Assembly (NCBI GenBank): GCA_031549115.1 | Contig: JAVBQJ010000085.1 | Location: forward strand, 1-64,000 | Reading direction: 5' to 3' | Origin: JAVBQJ01 sp031549115 | Lineage (GTDB): Bacteria > Verrucomicrobiota > Lentisphaeria > Victivallales > Victivallaceae | DNA: 64,000 bases | In this document: positions 1-8,776 of the stretch, piece by piece | Layout of the letters: every line of letters begins with the position of its first letter | Position numbering within the stretch: position 1 is the stretch's first letter | Program-made: the position numbers and the translations under genes | Notes under the pieces: generated by a model | Told to the model about the DNA's origin: nothing | Database searches by the model: none | Seen by the model: only the letters and a program-made list of their open reading frames with translations

Positions 1-49
1 GGGAAACAATAAAATCCCAATCCGAAAAATACTCTTCCCAAATGGTCAT
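1..49 (-). CDS. start of an unidentified protein, cut by the window edge
   Basis: An ATG on the minus strand at 49 opens a frame that stays open to the window edge and reads MTIWEEYFSDWDFIVS. A GAGG Shine-Dalgarno lies six bases upstream, and a good sigma-70-type promoter sits 30 bases further up (79-106). Sixteen residues are too few to name a family. The promoter, ribosome site and start together make a real gene likely. Confidence 0.45.
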   Translation of the reverse strand, partial: MTIWEEYFSDWDFIVS

Positions 50-78
50 AGCGTGCCTCTATTTGTTGCGTTTACACA

Positions 79-106
79 AATATAGCACTGATTTTGCTTT
101 TGTCAA
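79..106 (-). promoter_or_regulatory. sigma-70-like promoter for the gene at the left edge
   Basis: Minus strand: TTGACA (106-101), 16-base spacer, TATATT (84-79). It reads toward position 1 and lies in the gap after the glycosyltransferase gene, so the edge gene probably has its own transcript. Confidence 0.6.
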
Positions 107-155
107 TACTAAATGACTAGCGCTTATGGGCGAGGAGCCCCTGCATTTCCCCTCT

Positions 156-935
156 TTATTGATCCAGCGCAGAATCCTTGGCAACCTCGTCGTAGCGGAG
201 CTCTTTGAGCTCGCGGAGAATGCGGCGGCGGGCGGAAGGCTTGGCGGTTTTGCGGTCTTCGGGCCGGGGATTGAGAATCATGGTGGCATGGTTGAGATGC
301 CGGAGATACCGGCCGAGCGCGGAGGATTCCAGAAAGAGCATGGAGTAACCGGAGGCTTCGAGGCGGCGGTGCAGCGACAAACCGGCGGTTTTCCCGTCGA
401 AGAAACCGCCGGAGTGCAGCCGGACGGCTTCGGTCCGGTAGAGGGCGCAGTGGCTGCGCAGATAGCGCTCTTCCACTTTTATGTTTCGGGCAAAGAGCCG
501 GCGGACGTGTTCTTCCAGACATTTTCCGGCGGTTTTCCAGGGAGAAACCGTTTCCAGCTTCCAGCTGCCGACGCCGCCGCGCTTCGGGTCCGCGTCAAAG
601 AAGCCGGTGAGAAAATCGAGCCAGCGGTCATCGGTGACAATCGTGTCCGTGTGCATGACCATCACCAGCGGGGTGGTGACCCGGGTCAATCCGAGATCGA
701 GCGCCCGGGCATGCATTTCCGGACCGGATTCCCCGGCAATATCGTGACGCTCGATCAATTCGATCCAGCGGACTTGGCGAAGATATTCCAGCGAGGCGTC
801 GTTGGAGTCGTTGTCAATCACAATGACGCGGGCCCGGTTCAGGTCCGTATGCAGCCGCAGCTGCCGCAAACAGAAACGGGTCAGTTCAAATGTCTTGTAA
901 TTAGGAATGAGGATCGTTACTTGCGCTTCCGACAT
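156..935 (-). CDS. family 2 glycosyltransferase
   Basis: This 259-residue protein transfers a sugar from an activated donor onto an acceptor that cannot be told from sequence. It begins with the GT-A fold signature of GT2 enzymes (VTILIPNYKTFELTRFCLRQL, then VIVIDNDSNDAS), followed by a THPLV-like segment and an HTD triplet (VMVMHTDT) in the place of the metal-binding DxD. The length is that of a bare catalytic domain with no membrane anchor, so it is probably cytoplasmic. It starts 6 bases after the SIS-domain gene and is likely co-transcribed with it. The basic C-terminal tail (about residues 225-245) may sit on a membrane surface. The family call is firm and the product is unknown. Confidence 0.82.
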   Translation of the reverse strand: MSEAQVTILIPNYKTFELTRFCLRQLRLHTDLNRARVIVIDNDSNDASLEYLRQVRWIELIERHDIAGESGPEMHARALDLGLTRVTTPLVMVMHTDTIVTDDRWLDFLTGFFDADPKRGGVGSWKLETVSPWKTAGKCLEEHVRRLFARNIKVEERYLRSHCALYRTEAVRLHSGGFFDGKTAGLSLHRRLEASGYSMLFLESSALGRYLRHLNHATMILNPRPEDRKTAKPSARRRILRELKELRYDEVAKDSALDQ

Positions 936-941
936 ACAGTT

Positions 942-2651
942 CTACCTTCCCAGTTTGCGTAATGCGTGTTGAACCGGGGACGGTTTTTCCTTCGCCGCCC
1001 ATTCCGGAGCATTCAATTCATCCACCGCTTCGAATACCCGGCAGCAAGCGTCGAAATATTCGAGTTTGCCCAGGTCCGCGACCAGACGGATGCCGCGATC
1101 CATCAATTTCTTGTTGGAAACGCTGACCCAGCTCATCCAGTTGCCGGCGACGCGTCCGAGCTTGACCATGGTCCCGGTGGAGATATTGTTCAATACCAGT
1201 TTGACCGCCAGATGCTCGAACAGGCGCAATGGAGTCATGGCGGCCGTCACCGGAATCACCCTGCCGTCGACCTCCCCGCCGGGGTTGCCGATATGCAGAC
1301 CGGCGCGGTTGCGGAACTCCTCCGCCGCCACATGGAACGCTTCCGGCAACCGGGAATCGAGTTTGCTTCCGACACTGAAACATACCGCGGTGGGTTCGGG
1401 ATTGGTCAGGCGCAGCGCATACCCTTCGTTGCCGATCGGAAAATCGAGCAGGTCCTCGAGGCGGATCGCCGGAGGCGCGGCCGCGACATGCGCCGGCGCA
1501 TTCATATCCCGGTAATCGGCGCTTTTCCACTCCAGGCAGCGCGGCATCCGGTGCATCGTCGCCGCCCAGGTTTTCCGGGTGTCGTACAATGGGTTTTTGA
1601 CGAAAGCCCAGGACTGCGGCAACGCCGTTTCGTGCATGTTGCGAAACGGCGGCAGCATGAACGTCGGAGAACGCTCGGTCGTATCGGTAAAAATATCCAG
1701 CAGATAATCATCGGCGAAATAGGTGATCTTCCCGCCCCGGCGATAGACATCCGTTTCGAAGTCGATATAATCGGCAATGGCGGCAACCGCCTCCGGGCGA
1801 TTCAGATCCGCCAGCAGCTTCCGGTACGCCGCGGCAAAGTCGAAATCGGACTGCCGGAAGCGCGGAATAATCCGGCCGAGCGCGATTTCCAGCGCCGCTC
1901 CGGCGATCAATTGCTCAGCCGTGGTCGCCTGCATCCGGGTGGAGCCGGCAATCGCCATCGGCCCGCAGAACAAGTCGAGCACGGTCACCTTGGGGTTTTC
2001 AATCGCCTGCCGGCAGCGTTCGAGCCGCGCCGCCAGCAATTCGGCGGGGTTGTTGAACAATAGAAAACATTTGGCGTCGCGGTCGGCAGCCTCGGCCAAT
2101 GTGCCGAGCACCGAACTGGTTTCACCGCCCTCGGTGATTGCGACCAGCATATCAGCTCCATTGATGCCCAAGTCGCGCACCTGGCGGCGGCCGTATTCGG
2201 CATAGTCTTCAAACGACTCGACCGACTTGATCAACGCATAATCGCCGCCGGTCATGATGCTTTTCACCTGATGCGCCAACTGGCGCTCGGGCGGCGTCAG
2301 CTCCTCGTGACGGGCGGCGAAAAAACGGCGCCACATGGTTTCGAGAATAATACTCACACGGCCGGTCGCCCCGCAGCCGGAAAAAACAATCGTCCCGCCG
2401 TGATACAGCGTATCGGTCATGGCGTCCGCCAGCGCCTGAAACGCGTCCGAAGCAAGCACCCGCTCCGCCATCGGCACAACCCCGGCGTCGACCGCCAGCA
2501 GGGTTTTCACGCCGTCGGCGGTGGCGCGGGCGAAATCGGCATCGACATGAGCGGAAATCGGGTTGGACTGCTCGGTCGGCAAAAAGCCCAGATGAAAGGC
2601 GGTTTCCTCTTCGGCAAACTGTTTCGCCTGCGCCAGAACTTCCGGTTTCAT
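942..2651 (-). CDS. MurQ/GCKR-like double SIS-domain protein
   Basis: A 569-residue protein related to N-acetylmuramic acid 6-phosphate etherase (MurQ) and the glucokinase regulator GCKR. Seen: a phosphosugar-binding loop FSGCGATGRVS (about residues 91-101), ITEGGETSSV, the MurQ-type IAGSTRMQATTAEQ segment mid-protein, and a second MurQ-like stretch NNISTGTMVKLGRVAGNWM near the C-terminus. MurQ is normally near 300 residues; this has the two-SIS layout of GCKR-type proteins. It may be an amino-sugar phosphate lyase or isomerase, or a sugar-phosphate-sensing regulator, and sequence cannot decide. An AGGAGA ribosome site precedes the ATG. It leads the operon with the glycosyltransferase. Confidence 0.75.
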   Translation of the reverse strand: MKPEVLAQAKQFAEEETAFHLGFLPTEQSNPISAHVDADFARATADGVKTLLAVDAGVVPMAERVLASDAFQALADAMTDTLYHGGTIVFSGCGATGRVSIILETMWRRFFAARHEELTPPERQLAHQVKSIMTGGDYALIKSVESFEDYAEYGRRQVRDLGINGADMLVAITEGGETSSVLGTLAEAADRDAKCFLLFNNPAELLAARLERCRQAIENPKVTVLDLFCGPMAIAGSTRMQATTAEQLIAGAALEIALGRIIPRFRQSDFDFAAAYRKLLADLNRPEAVAAIADYIDFETDVYRRGGKITYFADDYLLDIFTDTTERSPTFMLPPFRNMHETALPQSWAFVKNPLYDTRKTWAATMHRMPRCLEWKSADYRDMNAPAHVAAAPPAIRLEDLLDFPIGNEGYALRLTNPEPTAVCFSVGSKLDSRLPEAFHVAAEEFRNRAGLHIGNPGGEVDGRVIPVTAAMTPLRLFEHLAVKLVLNNISTGTMVKLGRVAGNWMSWVSVSNKKLMDRGIRLVADLGKLEYFDACCRVFEAVDELNAPEWAAKEKPSPVQHALRKLGR

Positions 2652-2724
2652 AATGCACTGTCTCCTGTTTGAGGTTATATCGCTATTTAATGTAACACAT
2701 CTTGCTCGGGAAGTAAAACCGGAT

Positions 2725-2753
2725 TTGACAAATATTTTCTTCGGTGATACAGT
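2725..2753 (+). promoter_or_regulatory. sigma-70-like promoter of the Bax inhibitor-1 gene
   Basis: TTGACA (2725-2730), 17-base spacer, TACAGT (2748-2753), then a strong GGAGGT ribosome site at 2771-2776 ahead of the ATG at 2781. Confidence 0.75.
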
Positions 2754-2780
2754 AAGGAACTAACTTTTGAGGAGGTAACC

Positions 2781-3518
2781 ATGTCGAATGAATATCGTCA
2801 ACTGGATCGGGCTTATGACACTTCGCCGGGACGGGTCTCCGCGGCCAGCCGTTTCATCAACAAAGTGTACGGCTGGATGACCGTCGGTCTCGGCATGACT
2901 GCCGTATGCGCCTGGATGGCAACCAGCTGGATGGAAACGTTGGCCCCGGAACAGCTGGCATCCTATTCCAAAGCCATCTTGCTGTTGTTTCTGATCGAAA
3001 TCGGGCTGGTGTTCGCAATTTCCATGGCCATCAACCGGATTTCCGCGTTTACCGCCGGGCTCTTGTTCGTCGCTTACTCCGCCCTCAGCGGCGTGACGCT
3101 GGCGCCGCTGCTGCTGGCCTATTCGCAGCAGACGGTCACCAACGCCTTCGTCGCGGCGGCCGTGACCTTCGGCGGCATGAGCCTCTTCGGCTTCGTCACC
3201 CGCCGCGATCTGTCCGGGCTCGGCGGTTTCCTGATCATGGCGCTGTGGGGGCTGATCGCCGGCACCATCATCAACTTGTTCTGGGCCAACAGCACACTGT
3301 ACTGGCTGATCACCTATGTCGGAATCGCCATTTTCATCGGACTAACCGCCTACGACACCCAGCGCATCAAACAGATGGCGGGAATGACGGAAGACGGCTC
3401 CCTCGCCGGTGAAGCGGCCGGCAAGGCGGCGCTCATCGGCGCCCTGGCGCTGTATCTGGATTTCATCAACCTTTTCATCCTGATGCTGCGGCTGTTTTCC
3501 GGCGGAAACCGCAACTGA
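2781..3518 (+). CDS. Bax inhibitor-1/YccA family membrane protein
   Basis: A 245-residue integral membrane protein with about seven hydrophobic segments. Family marks are the N-terminal block SRFINKVYGWMTVGLGMTA, the middle stretch GVTLAPLLLAYS and the C-terminal YDTQRIKQM followed by ALYLDFINLFILMLRLF. In bacteria this family acts in the inner membrane, linked to calcium or proton leak and to FtsH-related quality control (family knowledge). It is monocistronic: it has its own promoter and SD, and a hairpin terminator follows the stop. Confidence 0.9.
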   Translation: MSNEYRQLDRAYDTSPGRVSAASRFINKVYGWMTVGLGMTAVCAWMATSWMETLAPEQLASYSKAILLLFLIEIGLVFAISMAINRISAFTAGLLFVAYSALSGVTLAPLLLAYSQQTVTNAFVAAAVTFGGMSLFGFVTRRDLSGLGGFLIMALWGLIAGTIINLFWANSTLYWLITYVGIAIFIGLTAYDTQRIKQMAGMTEDGSLAGEAAGKAALIGALALYLDFINLFILMLRLFSGGNRN

Positions 3519-3536
3519 AATGCGGTAAACGCGCCA

Positions 3537-3573
3537 ACCGGACGAATTCATCAAATTCGTTCGGTTTTTTTTC
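3537..3573 (+). terminator. intrinsic terminator after the Bax inhibitor-1 gene
   Basis: An 11-bp stem (CCGGACGAATT with AATTCGTTCGG, one mismatch) and a short loop are followed by eight T residues. Confidence 0.85.
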
Positions 3574-3659
3574 GCCGCCGAACTGGAAAAGTCGGGGATT
3601 CGGGGCTACCTTAAAGAGATGGAAGTTTCACAAATTCAAGGCAGGAGATGAATACCAAT

Positions 3660-4205
3660 ATGCTGGACAGAGTGGTGATAGGAGACGCCGCCGTCATGAA
3701 CGGCGCCATCGACCGGCTGGCCGACTCGATTATCCGCGCCCGCGCCGGTTCGAATGACTGGGTGCTGGTGGGCCTTTACCAGCACGGCGTCACGCTGGCC
3801 GAACGGCTGACCGGGATCATTGAAGCCAAGTGCGGTTACCGGCCGCCGTTGGCAAAGCTCGACATTACCATGTACCGCGACGATATCGGCTGGCGCCGGA
3901 CGCTGCCGGCCATCCGCGAAACCGACATCCCGTTCGATCTCGACGACGCGACGGTGGTGCTGGTGGACGACGTACTCAGTTCCGGCCGGACCATCCGCGC
4001 CGCGCTGGACGCGCTGACCGACTACGGCCGGCCGAAGCTGATCCGGCTGGCGGTGCTGGTCGACCGCGGCCATCCGGAATTCCCGATCCGGGCGGACTAT
4101 GCGGGAATGGCGGTCAGATGTCCGCGAACCGACAAGGTCAAGGTGGAATTTGCCGAAGTTCACGGTGCGGATGGAATATACGAAGAGGAATGGCGGAAGG
4201 ATTGA
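3660..4205 (+). CDS. pyrR: PyrR-type uracil phosphoribosyltransferase / pyr regulator
   Basis: A 181-residue type I phosphoribosyltransferase. The PRPP-binding motif VVLVDDVLSSGRTIRAALDAL is clear, as are the PyrR-like VLVGLYQHGVTLAERL and the region before LDITMYRDDI. PyrR forms UMP from uracil and PRPP and, in many bacteria, also binds pyr mRNA. It heads pyrR-pyrB-pyrC, which fits. Start: an ATG at 3648 lies directly against AGGAG (3643-3647) with no spacing, so the ATG at 3660, 12 bases downstream, is preferred. No convincing attenuator hairpin is seen in the short leader, so RNA-binding control is unproven here. Confidence 0.88.
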   Translation: MLDRVVIGDAAVMNGAIDRLADSIIRARAGSNDWVLVGLYQHGVTLAERLTGIIEAKCGYRPPLAKLDITMYRDDIGWRRTLPAIRETDIPFDLDDATVVLVDDVLSSGRTIRAALDALTDYGRPKLIRLAVLVDRGHPEFPIRADYAGMAVRCPRTDKVKVEFAEVHGADGIYEEEWRKD

Positions 4206-4207
4206 CC

Positions 4208-5149
4208 ATGGAAAGAGTTTGGACACGCAAAGATTTACTGGCTCTCTACGATCTGGACCGGGAAGAGATTGAGCTCATTCTGGATACCGCCGCCGAATTC
4301 AAGAAGGTTTCGGCGCGAAATGTGAAAAAGGTTCCGGCGCTGCGCGGAAAAACCGTGGTGAATTTCTTCGTCGAGCCCAGCACCCGGACCCGGGTGTCAT
4401 TCGAGCTGGCAGAGCAGCGGCTGTCGGCGGATATCATCAATATGGCCGCCGACGCCAGCAGCCTCAAGAAGGGCGAATCGCTGCTCGACACCGTGCGCAA
4501 CATCGAAGCATTGCAGGTGGATTTGATCGTGATGCGGCATGGCGCGCCCGGCGCGCAGAACTTCATCGCCCGCAACTTGAGCTGCGGCGTGGTCAACGCC
4601 GGTGACGGCGCGCATTCGCACCCGACGCAGGCGCTGCTGGATCTGTTTACCATGCGGGAGAAGCTCGGCCGGATCGAAGGGCTGAAAGTGGCAATCATCG
4701 GCGATATTTTGCACAGCCGGGTGGCCCGCAGCAATATCTGGGGGTTGTTGAAGCTCGGTGCCGAAGTGACGGTGGCGGGGCCGGCGACGTTGGTGCCGAA
4801 GGAATTCGAAGCCTTCGGCGTGCGCGTCAGCCATAACCTCAAGGACGCGATCAAAGGCGTGGACGTGGTCAATTTGCTGCGCATTCAGCATGAACGTTTG
4901 AACGCCTCCTACTTCCCGAGTTCGGCGGAATATTCCAAGTTTTTCGGCTTGAATCAGGAGAGCTGCAAATATCTGCGTCCGGATGCGCTGGTGATGCATC
5001 CGGGGCCGATCAACCGGGATGTGGAGCTGGATTCCGCGGTGGCCGACGGCGAACAATCGGTAATTCTGGAGCAGGTCACCAACGGTCTCGCCGTCCGCAT
5101 GGCGGTGCTTTTCCTGGTGGCCGGATGCGTAAAAAGAGGAGTGAAGTAA
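4208..5149 (+). CDS. pyrB: aspartate carbamoyltransferase catalytic subunit
   Basis: A 313-residue enzyme that condenses carbamoyl phosphate with aspartate, the committed step of pyrimidine synthesis. Carbamoyl-phosphate residues are seen in STRTRVSFE (58-66), then HSHPTQALLDL and, near the end, the MHPGPINR loop typical of ATCases. The start is the ATG at 4208, two bases after the pyrR stop; longer upstream readings in this frame run through pyrR. The stop abuts the pyrC start directly. No pyrI regulatory subunit is in the window, consistent with control through PyrR. Confidence 0.95.
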   Translation: MERVWTRKDLLALYDLDREEIELILDTAAEFKKVSARNVKKVPALRGKTVVNFFVEPSTRTRVSFELAEQRLSADIINMAADASSLKKGESLLDTVRNIEALQVDLIVMRHGAPGAQNFIARNLSCGVVNAGDGAHSHPTQALLDLFTMREKLGRIEGLKVAIIGDILHSRVARSNIWGLLKLGAEVTVAGPATLVPKEFEAFGVRVSHNLKDAIKGVDVVNLLRIQHERLNASYFPSSAEYSKFFGLNQESCKYLRPDALVMHPGPINRDVELDSAVADGEQSVILEQVTNGLAVRMAVLFLVAGCVKRGVK

Positions 5150-6433
5150 ATGTTGGAACGACGCAATTACCGTATTCGCAACGCCCGGCTCATCGACCCG
5201 GCGCGCGGTATCGACGCCGTCGGCGATCTCGGGATCATGGACGGCCTGATGGTACCGCCGTCCGCGGTAATGGATCCGATTGAAATCGACGCCAAAGGAC
5301 TGGTGGCGGCCCCCGGCTTCATCGATTTGCATGTTCATCTGCGGCAGCCGGGCAATGTCGGCGCGGAAACCATTGCGACCGGCACCCGGGCGGCAGCGGC
5401 GGGCGGCTTCACCGCCATCGTCGCGATGCCGAATACCAATCCGCCGGCGGACTCCGTCGGCGCGATCGAACACCTGCGCCGCAGCATCGCGCTGGACGCG
5501 GTGGTAAAGGTGCTTCCGGCCGGCGCCATGACCAAAGGCCTCGAAGGCAAGGAAATGTCGTCGATCGGCAGTTTGAAGCAAGCGGGCATCGTCGCATTGA
5601 CCGACGACGGCCGCTGCGTCCAGAACCACGATCTGATGCGCCATATCGTCGAATACGCCAAATCGTTCGAGCTGCCGATCCTGGACCATTGCGAAGAGTG
5701 TTCGCTGATGGCCGGAGGCGTGATGCACGAAGGCGTCTGGTCGGTGCTGCTGGGAATGCGCGGCATTTCCGGCGTATCCGAAGATCTGATCGTGGCGCGG
5801 GATATCCTCCTGGCCAAACTGGTGGACTGGCGCATTCACCTGCAGCACCTCAGTACCGCCGAAAGCGTCAACCTGGTCCGCCAGGCGCAGGCACGCGGTA
5901 TCCGGGTGACCGCGGAAGCGACACCGCACCACTTGAGTCTGACCGACGAGACCATCAAGAAGTTCGACACCAACTACAAAATGAATCCGCCGCTGCGTTC
6001 GGAAGCAGACCGGCAGGCGTTGATCGCCGGCGTCGCGGACGGCACCATTTCGGTGCTGGCGACCGACCACGCGCCGCATACGGCCACGGCCAAACTGGTG
6101 GAATTCGACGATGCGCCGTTCGGGATCATCGGGCTGGAAACCGCGGTGCCGGTGACGCTGGAAGTATTGTATCACGCGGGCGTGCTGACCCTGCCGCAAT
6201 GGGTGGCGAAGTTCACCACCGGCCCGGCGCAGGTGCTCGGCTGGAATGAATACTCGCTGGCGGACGGCAATCCGGCGGACGTCACTTTGATCGATCCCGA
6301 CTTCGAATACGTGATCGATGCGTCGACGTTCCGCAGCAAATCGCGCAATACGCCGTATGACGGCATGGCGGCCAAGGGCCGGGCGGCGGCGACCTTCGTC
6401 TGCGGCCAGATGGTCTATCAGGCCGACATCTGA
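5150..6433 (+). CDS. pyrC: dihydroorotase (class I type)
   Basis: A 427-residue amidohydrolase that cyclises N-carbamoyl-aspartate to dihydroorotate. Metal ligands are visible in HVHLRQPG (from residue 61), DHCEECSL, the HLSTAES region and ATDHAPH. The length and the HVHLRQPG and TDHAPH signatures fit the approximately 430-residue class I enzymes rather than the E. coli type. Its ATG follows the pyrB stop with no gap, so translation is probably coupled. A GGAG-type site lies within the end of pyrB. Confidence 0.95.
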   Translation: MLERRNYRIRNARLIDPARGIDAVGDLGIMDGLMVPPSAVMDPIEIDAKGLVAAPGFIDLHVHLRQPGNVGAETIATGTRAAAAGGFTAIVAMPNTNPPADSVGAIEHLRRSIALDAVVKVLPAGAMTKGLEGKEMSSIGSLKQAGIVALTDDGRCVQNHDLMRHIVEYAKSFELPILDHCEECSLMAGGVMHEGVWSVLLGMRGISGVSEDLIVARDILLAKLVDWRIHLQHLSTAESVNLVRQAQARGIRVTAEATPHHLSLTDETIKKFDTNYKMNPPLRSEADRQALIAGVADGTISVLATDHAPHTATAKLVEFDDAPFGIIGLETAVPVTLEVLYHAGVLTLPQWVAKFTTGPAQVLGWNEYSLADGNPADVTLIDPDFEYVIDASTFRSKSRNTPYDGMAAKGRAAATFVCGQMVYQADI

Positions 6434-6456
6434 ATATCGACGGGAGACGCTGAAGA

Positions 6457-6993
6457 GTGAATTTGCAGGGAAACGAATGGTACAACCGCTGGGTCAATAT
6501 CCGCCATCTGACGGTGGCCGCGTTTCTGGTGACGGCGTTTTTGCTCTTTGTCCGTTTCAATTACGAGGGCGGGCCGTTGACTTCGACGGAAATGCTGTCG
6601 CATTACACTTACGATAAAAATGAGTTGGCGGCGGCGATCGGCAAAAGTCTTTCGCCGTTGAACAATTGCGACCGGCGCTGGGATTTATACGAGCGCTGGC
6701 AGATGGAACTCAAACGCCACACCCCGGCGGAGCGGCGGCGGATCCGGAGCGCCGCCGTCACCCGCGCCCTGCGGGAGGCAATGCGCGAAGCCGACCTGCT
6801 TGCGGCCGATCAGCGCCCGGCTTTCATCGACATGCTGTTCAAGCTGTCGCAGGGGTTTCAAGGCGACGATTCCGTCCCGGTTTCCAGTGAGGACATTGAC
6901 AACATCGTGCGGGAGATTCCAGCGGACCAGGCAGCCGATTGGAGCCACTTGGCGATCCAGTGGCTGCGGCAATTCCCAGTGGAGCAATGGTAA
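6457..6993 (+). CDS. uncharacterised single-pass membrane protein
   Basis: 178 residues, family not recognised. One hydrophobic segment lies at about residues 15-35 (LTVAAFLVTAFLLFV), after which the protein is soluble, charged and mostly helical in appearance. Its stop is immediately followed by the ATG of an ABC-2-type permease, so the two probably work together, perhaps as an accessory to that exporter (inference). No ATPase gene is adjacent. Confidence 0.6.
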   Translation: MNLQGNEWYNRWVNIRHLTVAAFLVTAFLLFVRFNYEGGPLTSTEMLSHYTYDKNELAAAIGKSLSPLNNCDRRWDLYERWQMELKRHTPAERRRIRSAAVTRALREAMREADLLAADQRPAFIDMLFKLSQGFQGDDSVPVSSEDIDNIVREIPADQAADWSHLAIQWLRQFPVEQW

Positions 6994-7845
6994 ATGGTAC
7001 GCTTGATCCGGGACGAATTGCTGAAGATTGCGACGCAGAAGAAGAGCTATATCATGCTCTTCGGCTTCGCCGGTTTCATGCTGCTCGGTCTGTTCGCCTA
7101 TCTGAGTCCGGGCGGGCAATGGGAGTTAGCCCGCGCCACCAATGATTTTCAATCCGCCGAGCAGGCGGCGGTCTACTTCGACGGAATGCTGTTTTCCCGG
7201 CTGCTGCTCAGTTCGAGCATGATGATCCTGCTGCCGATTGTCGGCTGTGTCCTGACCGGGGATTGCGTCGCCGGCGAAATGCAGGACGGCAGTCTGAAGC
7301 TGCTGCTGGCGCGTTCCCGCTCCCGCTCCCAGGTGATTCTGGCCAAATTCATCGCCGTCTATTTGGTCACATTGCTCTACCTGGCTTTCTTCGCGGTACT
7401 GCCGCTGGCAGTCGGCTGGATCTGGCTCGGCGCGCAGCCGGAGCAGGCGGTGCAGCTGGTCAGTGAAATTCACAGCATCCGGTGGATGATCCTGCCGCTG
7501 GGCGAAGCGCTGGGGCGCTACTGGCTGGTGGTCGGCTATTTCGCGGTCGCCATTCTGGCATTGGAAGCGATCGGAATTTTCTGCTCCACGCTGTTCAACC
7601 GGATGGCGGCGGCCACGGTGACGCTGCTGACGGTTTACTTTGTTTCCTATCTGGTGGCGGCATTGCCGTTCACCGAACGAATCCGGCCGTGGCTGTTGTC
7701 GTTTACATTCAACGACGCGTTCGTGCTGTTCCTGCATCCGATTCCCTGGGGACGAATTGCGGTAAACCTGATCACACTGGGGTGGTATGCGGCATTTTTT
7801 CTGCTGCTGGCCATGATGCACTTTAAAACCAAAGATGTCAAGTAA
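6994..7845 (+). CDS. ABC-2 type transporter permease
   Basis: A 283-residue membrane protein with about six hydrophobic segments. A cytoplasmic loop, GEMQDGSLKLLLARSRSRSQVILAKF, is the coupling region typical of ABC-2 permeases such as gliding/NosY-like proteins. It would form the channel of an exporter or a membrane-complex ATPase system. The usual partner ATPase is absent on both sides (pyrC upstream, rhomboid downstream), so it must use an ATPase encoded elsewhere. It is fused head-to-tail with the preceding small membrane protein. Confidence 0.78.
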   Translation: MVRLIRDELLKIATQKKSYIMLFGFAGFMLLGLFAYLSPGGQWELARATNDFQSAEQAAVYFDGMLFSRLLLSSSMMILLPIVGCVLTGDCVAGEMQDGSLKLLLARSRSRSQVILAKFIAVYLVTLLYLAFFAVLPLAVGWIWLGAQPEQAVQLVSEIHSIRWMILPLGEALGRYWLVVGYFAVAILALEAIGIFCSTLFNRMAAATVTLLTVYFVSYLVAALPFTERIRPWLLSFTFNDAFVLFLHPIPWGRIAVNLITLGWYAAFFLLLAMMHFKTKDVK

Positions 7846-7878
7846 TAATAAATATAAGCAGAAGAGGAAGGTTGATTT

Positions 7879-8757
7879 ATGTTGAACGATCGTGATTATA
7901 TGCGTTCTCCCGGACCGGGACGGAAAACTCCCGGCGGCGGCTTCGACACGGCATCGGCGAAAAGTTGCATATTGACGCTGATTGCCATCAACGTGGCGAT
8001 GTTTTTACTGATTCCGGCAAACAGCCACTACTTCAACACCCTTTGTTTGAGCTCGGCCGGTCTGCGGGAGGGGCACTATTTCGAAGTGGTCACGGCGATG
8101 TTCATGCATGGCGGTTTCTTTCATCTGCTGTTCAATATGTGGGGGCTGTATTTGTTCGGATCGCTGGTGGCGCCGTTGCTGGGTGTGCCGCGCTTCCTGA
8201 CAGTGTACTTTGTTTCCGGAATTCTCGGCAACCTGCTGTTTCTGGCATTCAACTGGAACGGTCCGGCCATCCTGCTGGGAGCCTCGGGAGCGCTGTACGG
8301 CGTGATGATGGCAGTGGCGATGCTGCTGCCGAATGTCCGCTTCCTGCTGCTGTTCCCGCCGATTCCGATCAAAGCGAGCACGCTGGTGGTCGTTTTCGCC
8401 GTCATTGAAATCCTGAGCGAAATGTCCGGGACACGTTTTCAGATCGCCCACCTGGCCCACCTCGGCGGCTTCCTCGGCGGTTACGTGACGATCAAAATCA
8501 TGCTCGGCAACCGGGTCAACTGGGACCTCTCGCAACTGTTCGGCAAAAAGCGCGGGCCGCAGCTTTACCAGGCCCCTCCCCCGCCGCCCCGGGATGTCCC
8601 CGGCAACAGTGCGTCGGAGGCGGATGACGGCACGCCGGTATCCCGCGACGAAGTCGACTTCCTGCTGGACAAAATCTCCCGTTCGGGTATCAATTCATTG
8701 TCGGCGCGCGAACATGCCAGATTGCGGCGGGCCCGCGAAGAGCTGCGCAAGCGTTGA
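7879..8757 (+). CDS. rhomboid-family intramembrane serine protease
   Basis: 292 residues with six hydrophobic segments. The catalytic serine is in GASGALYG (Ser136) and the histidine in HLAHLGGFLGGY (near 194). The HGGFFHLLFNMWGLYLFG block is a rhomboid hallmark. The soluble tail (from about 235) is proline-rich and then carries the element VDFLLDKISRSGINSLSAREHARL, common at the end of bacterial rhomboids. It cleaves membrane-spanning substrates within the inner membrane; the substrate is unknown. A GAAGAGGAAGG ribosome site precedes the ATG. Confidence 0.9.
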   Translation: MLNDRDYMRSPGPGRKTPGGGFDTASAKSCILTLIAINVAMFLLIPANSHYFNTLCLSSAGLREGHYFEVVTAMFMHGGFFHLLFNMWGLYLFGSLVAPLLGVPRFLTVYFVSGILGNLLFLAFNWNGPAILLGASGALYGVMMAVAMLLPNVRFLLLFPPIPIKASTLVVVFAVIEILSEMSGTRFQIAHLAHLGGFLGGYVTIKIMLGNRVNWDLSQLFGKKRGPQLYQAPPPPPRDVPGNSASEADDGTPVSRDEVDFLLDKISRSGINSLSAREHARLRRAREELRKR

Positions 8758-8776
8758 GGTTGCAAAACACTCGATT

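Noticed and set aside
3573..3659. PyrR-binding attenuator before pyrR
   Set aside because: The leader is short and shows no stable antiterminator/terminator pair; only the preceding gene's terminator is clear.
4397..6199. Open minus-strand frame opposite pyrB-pyrC
   Set aside because: The plus strand encodes both enzymes with full active sites.
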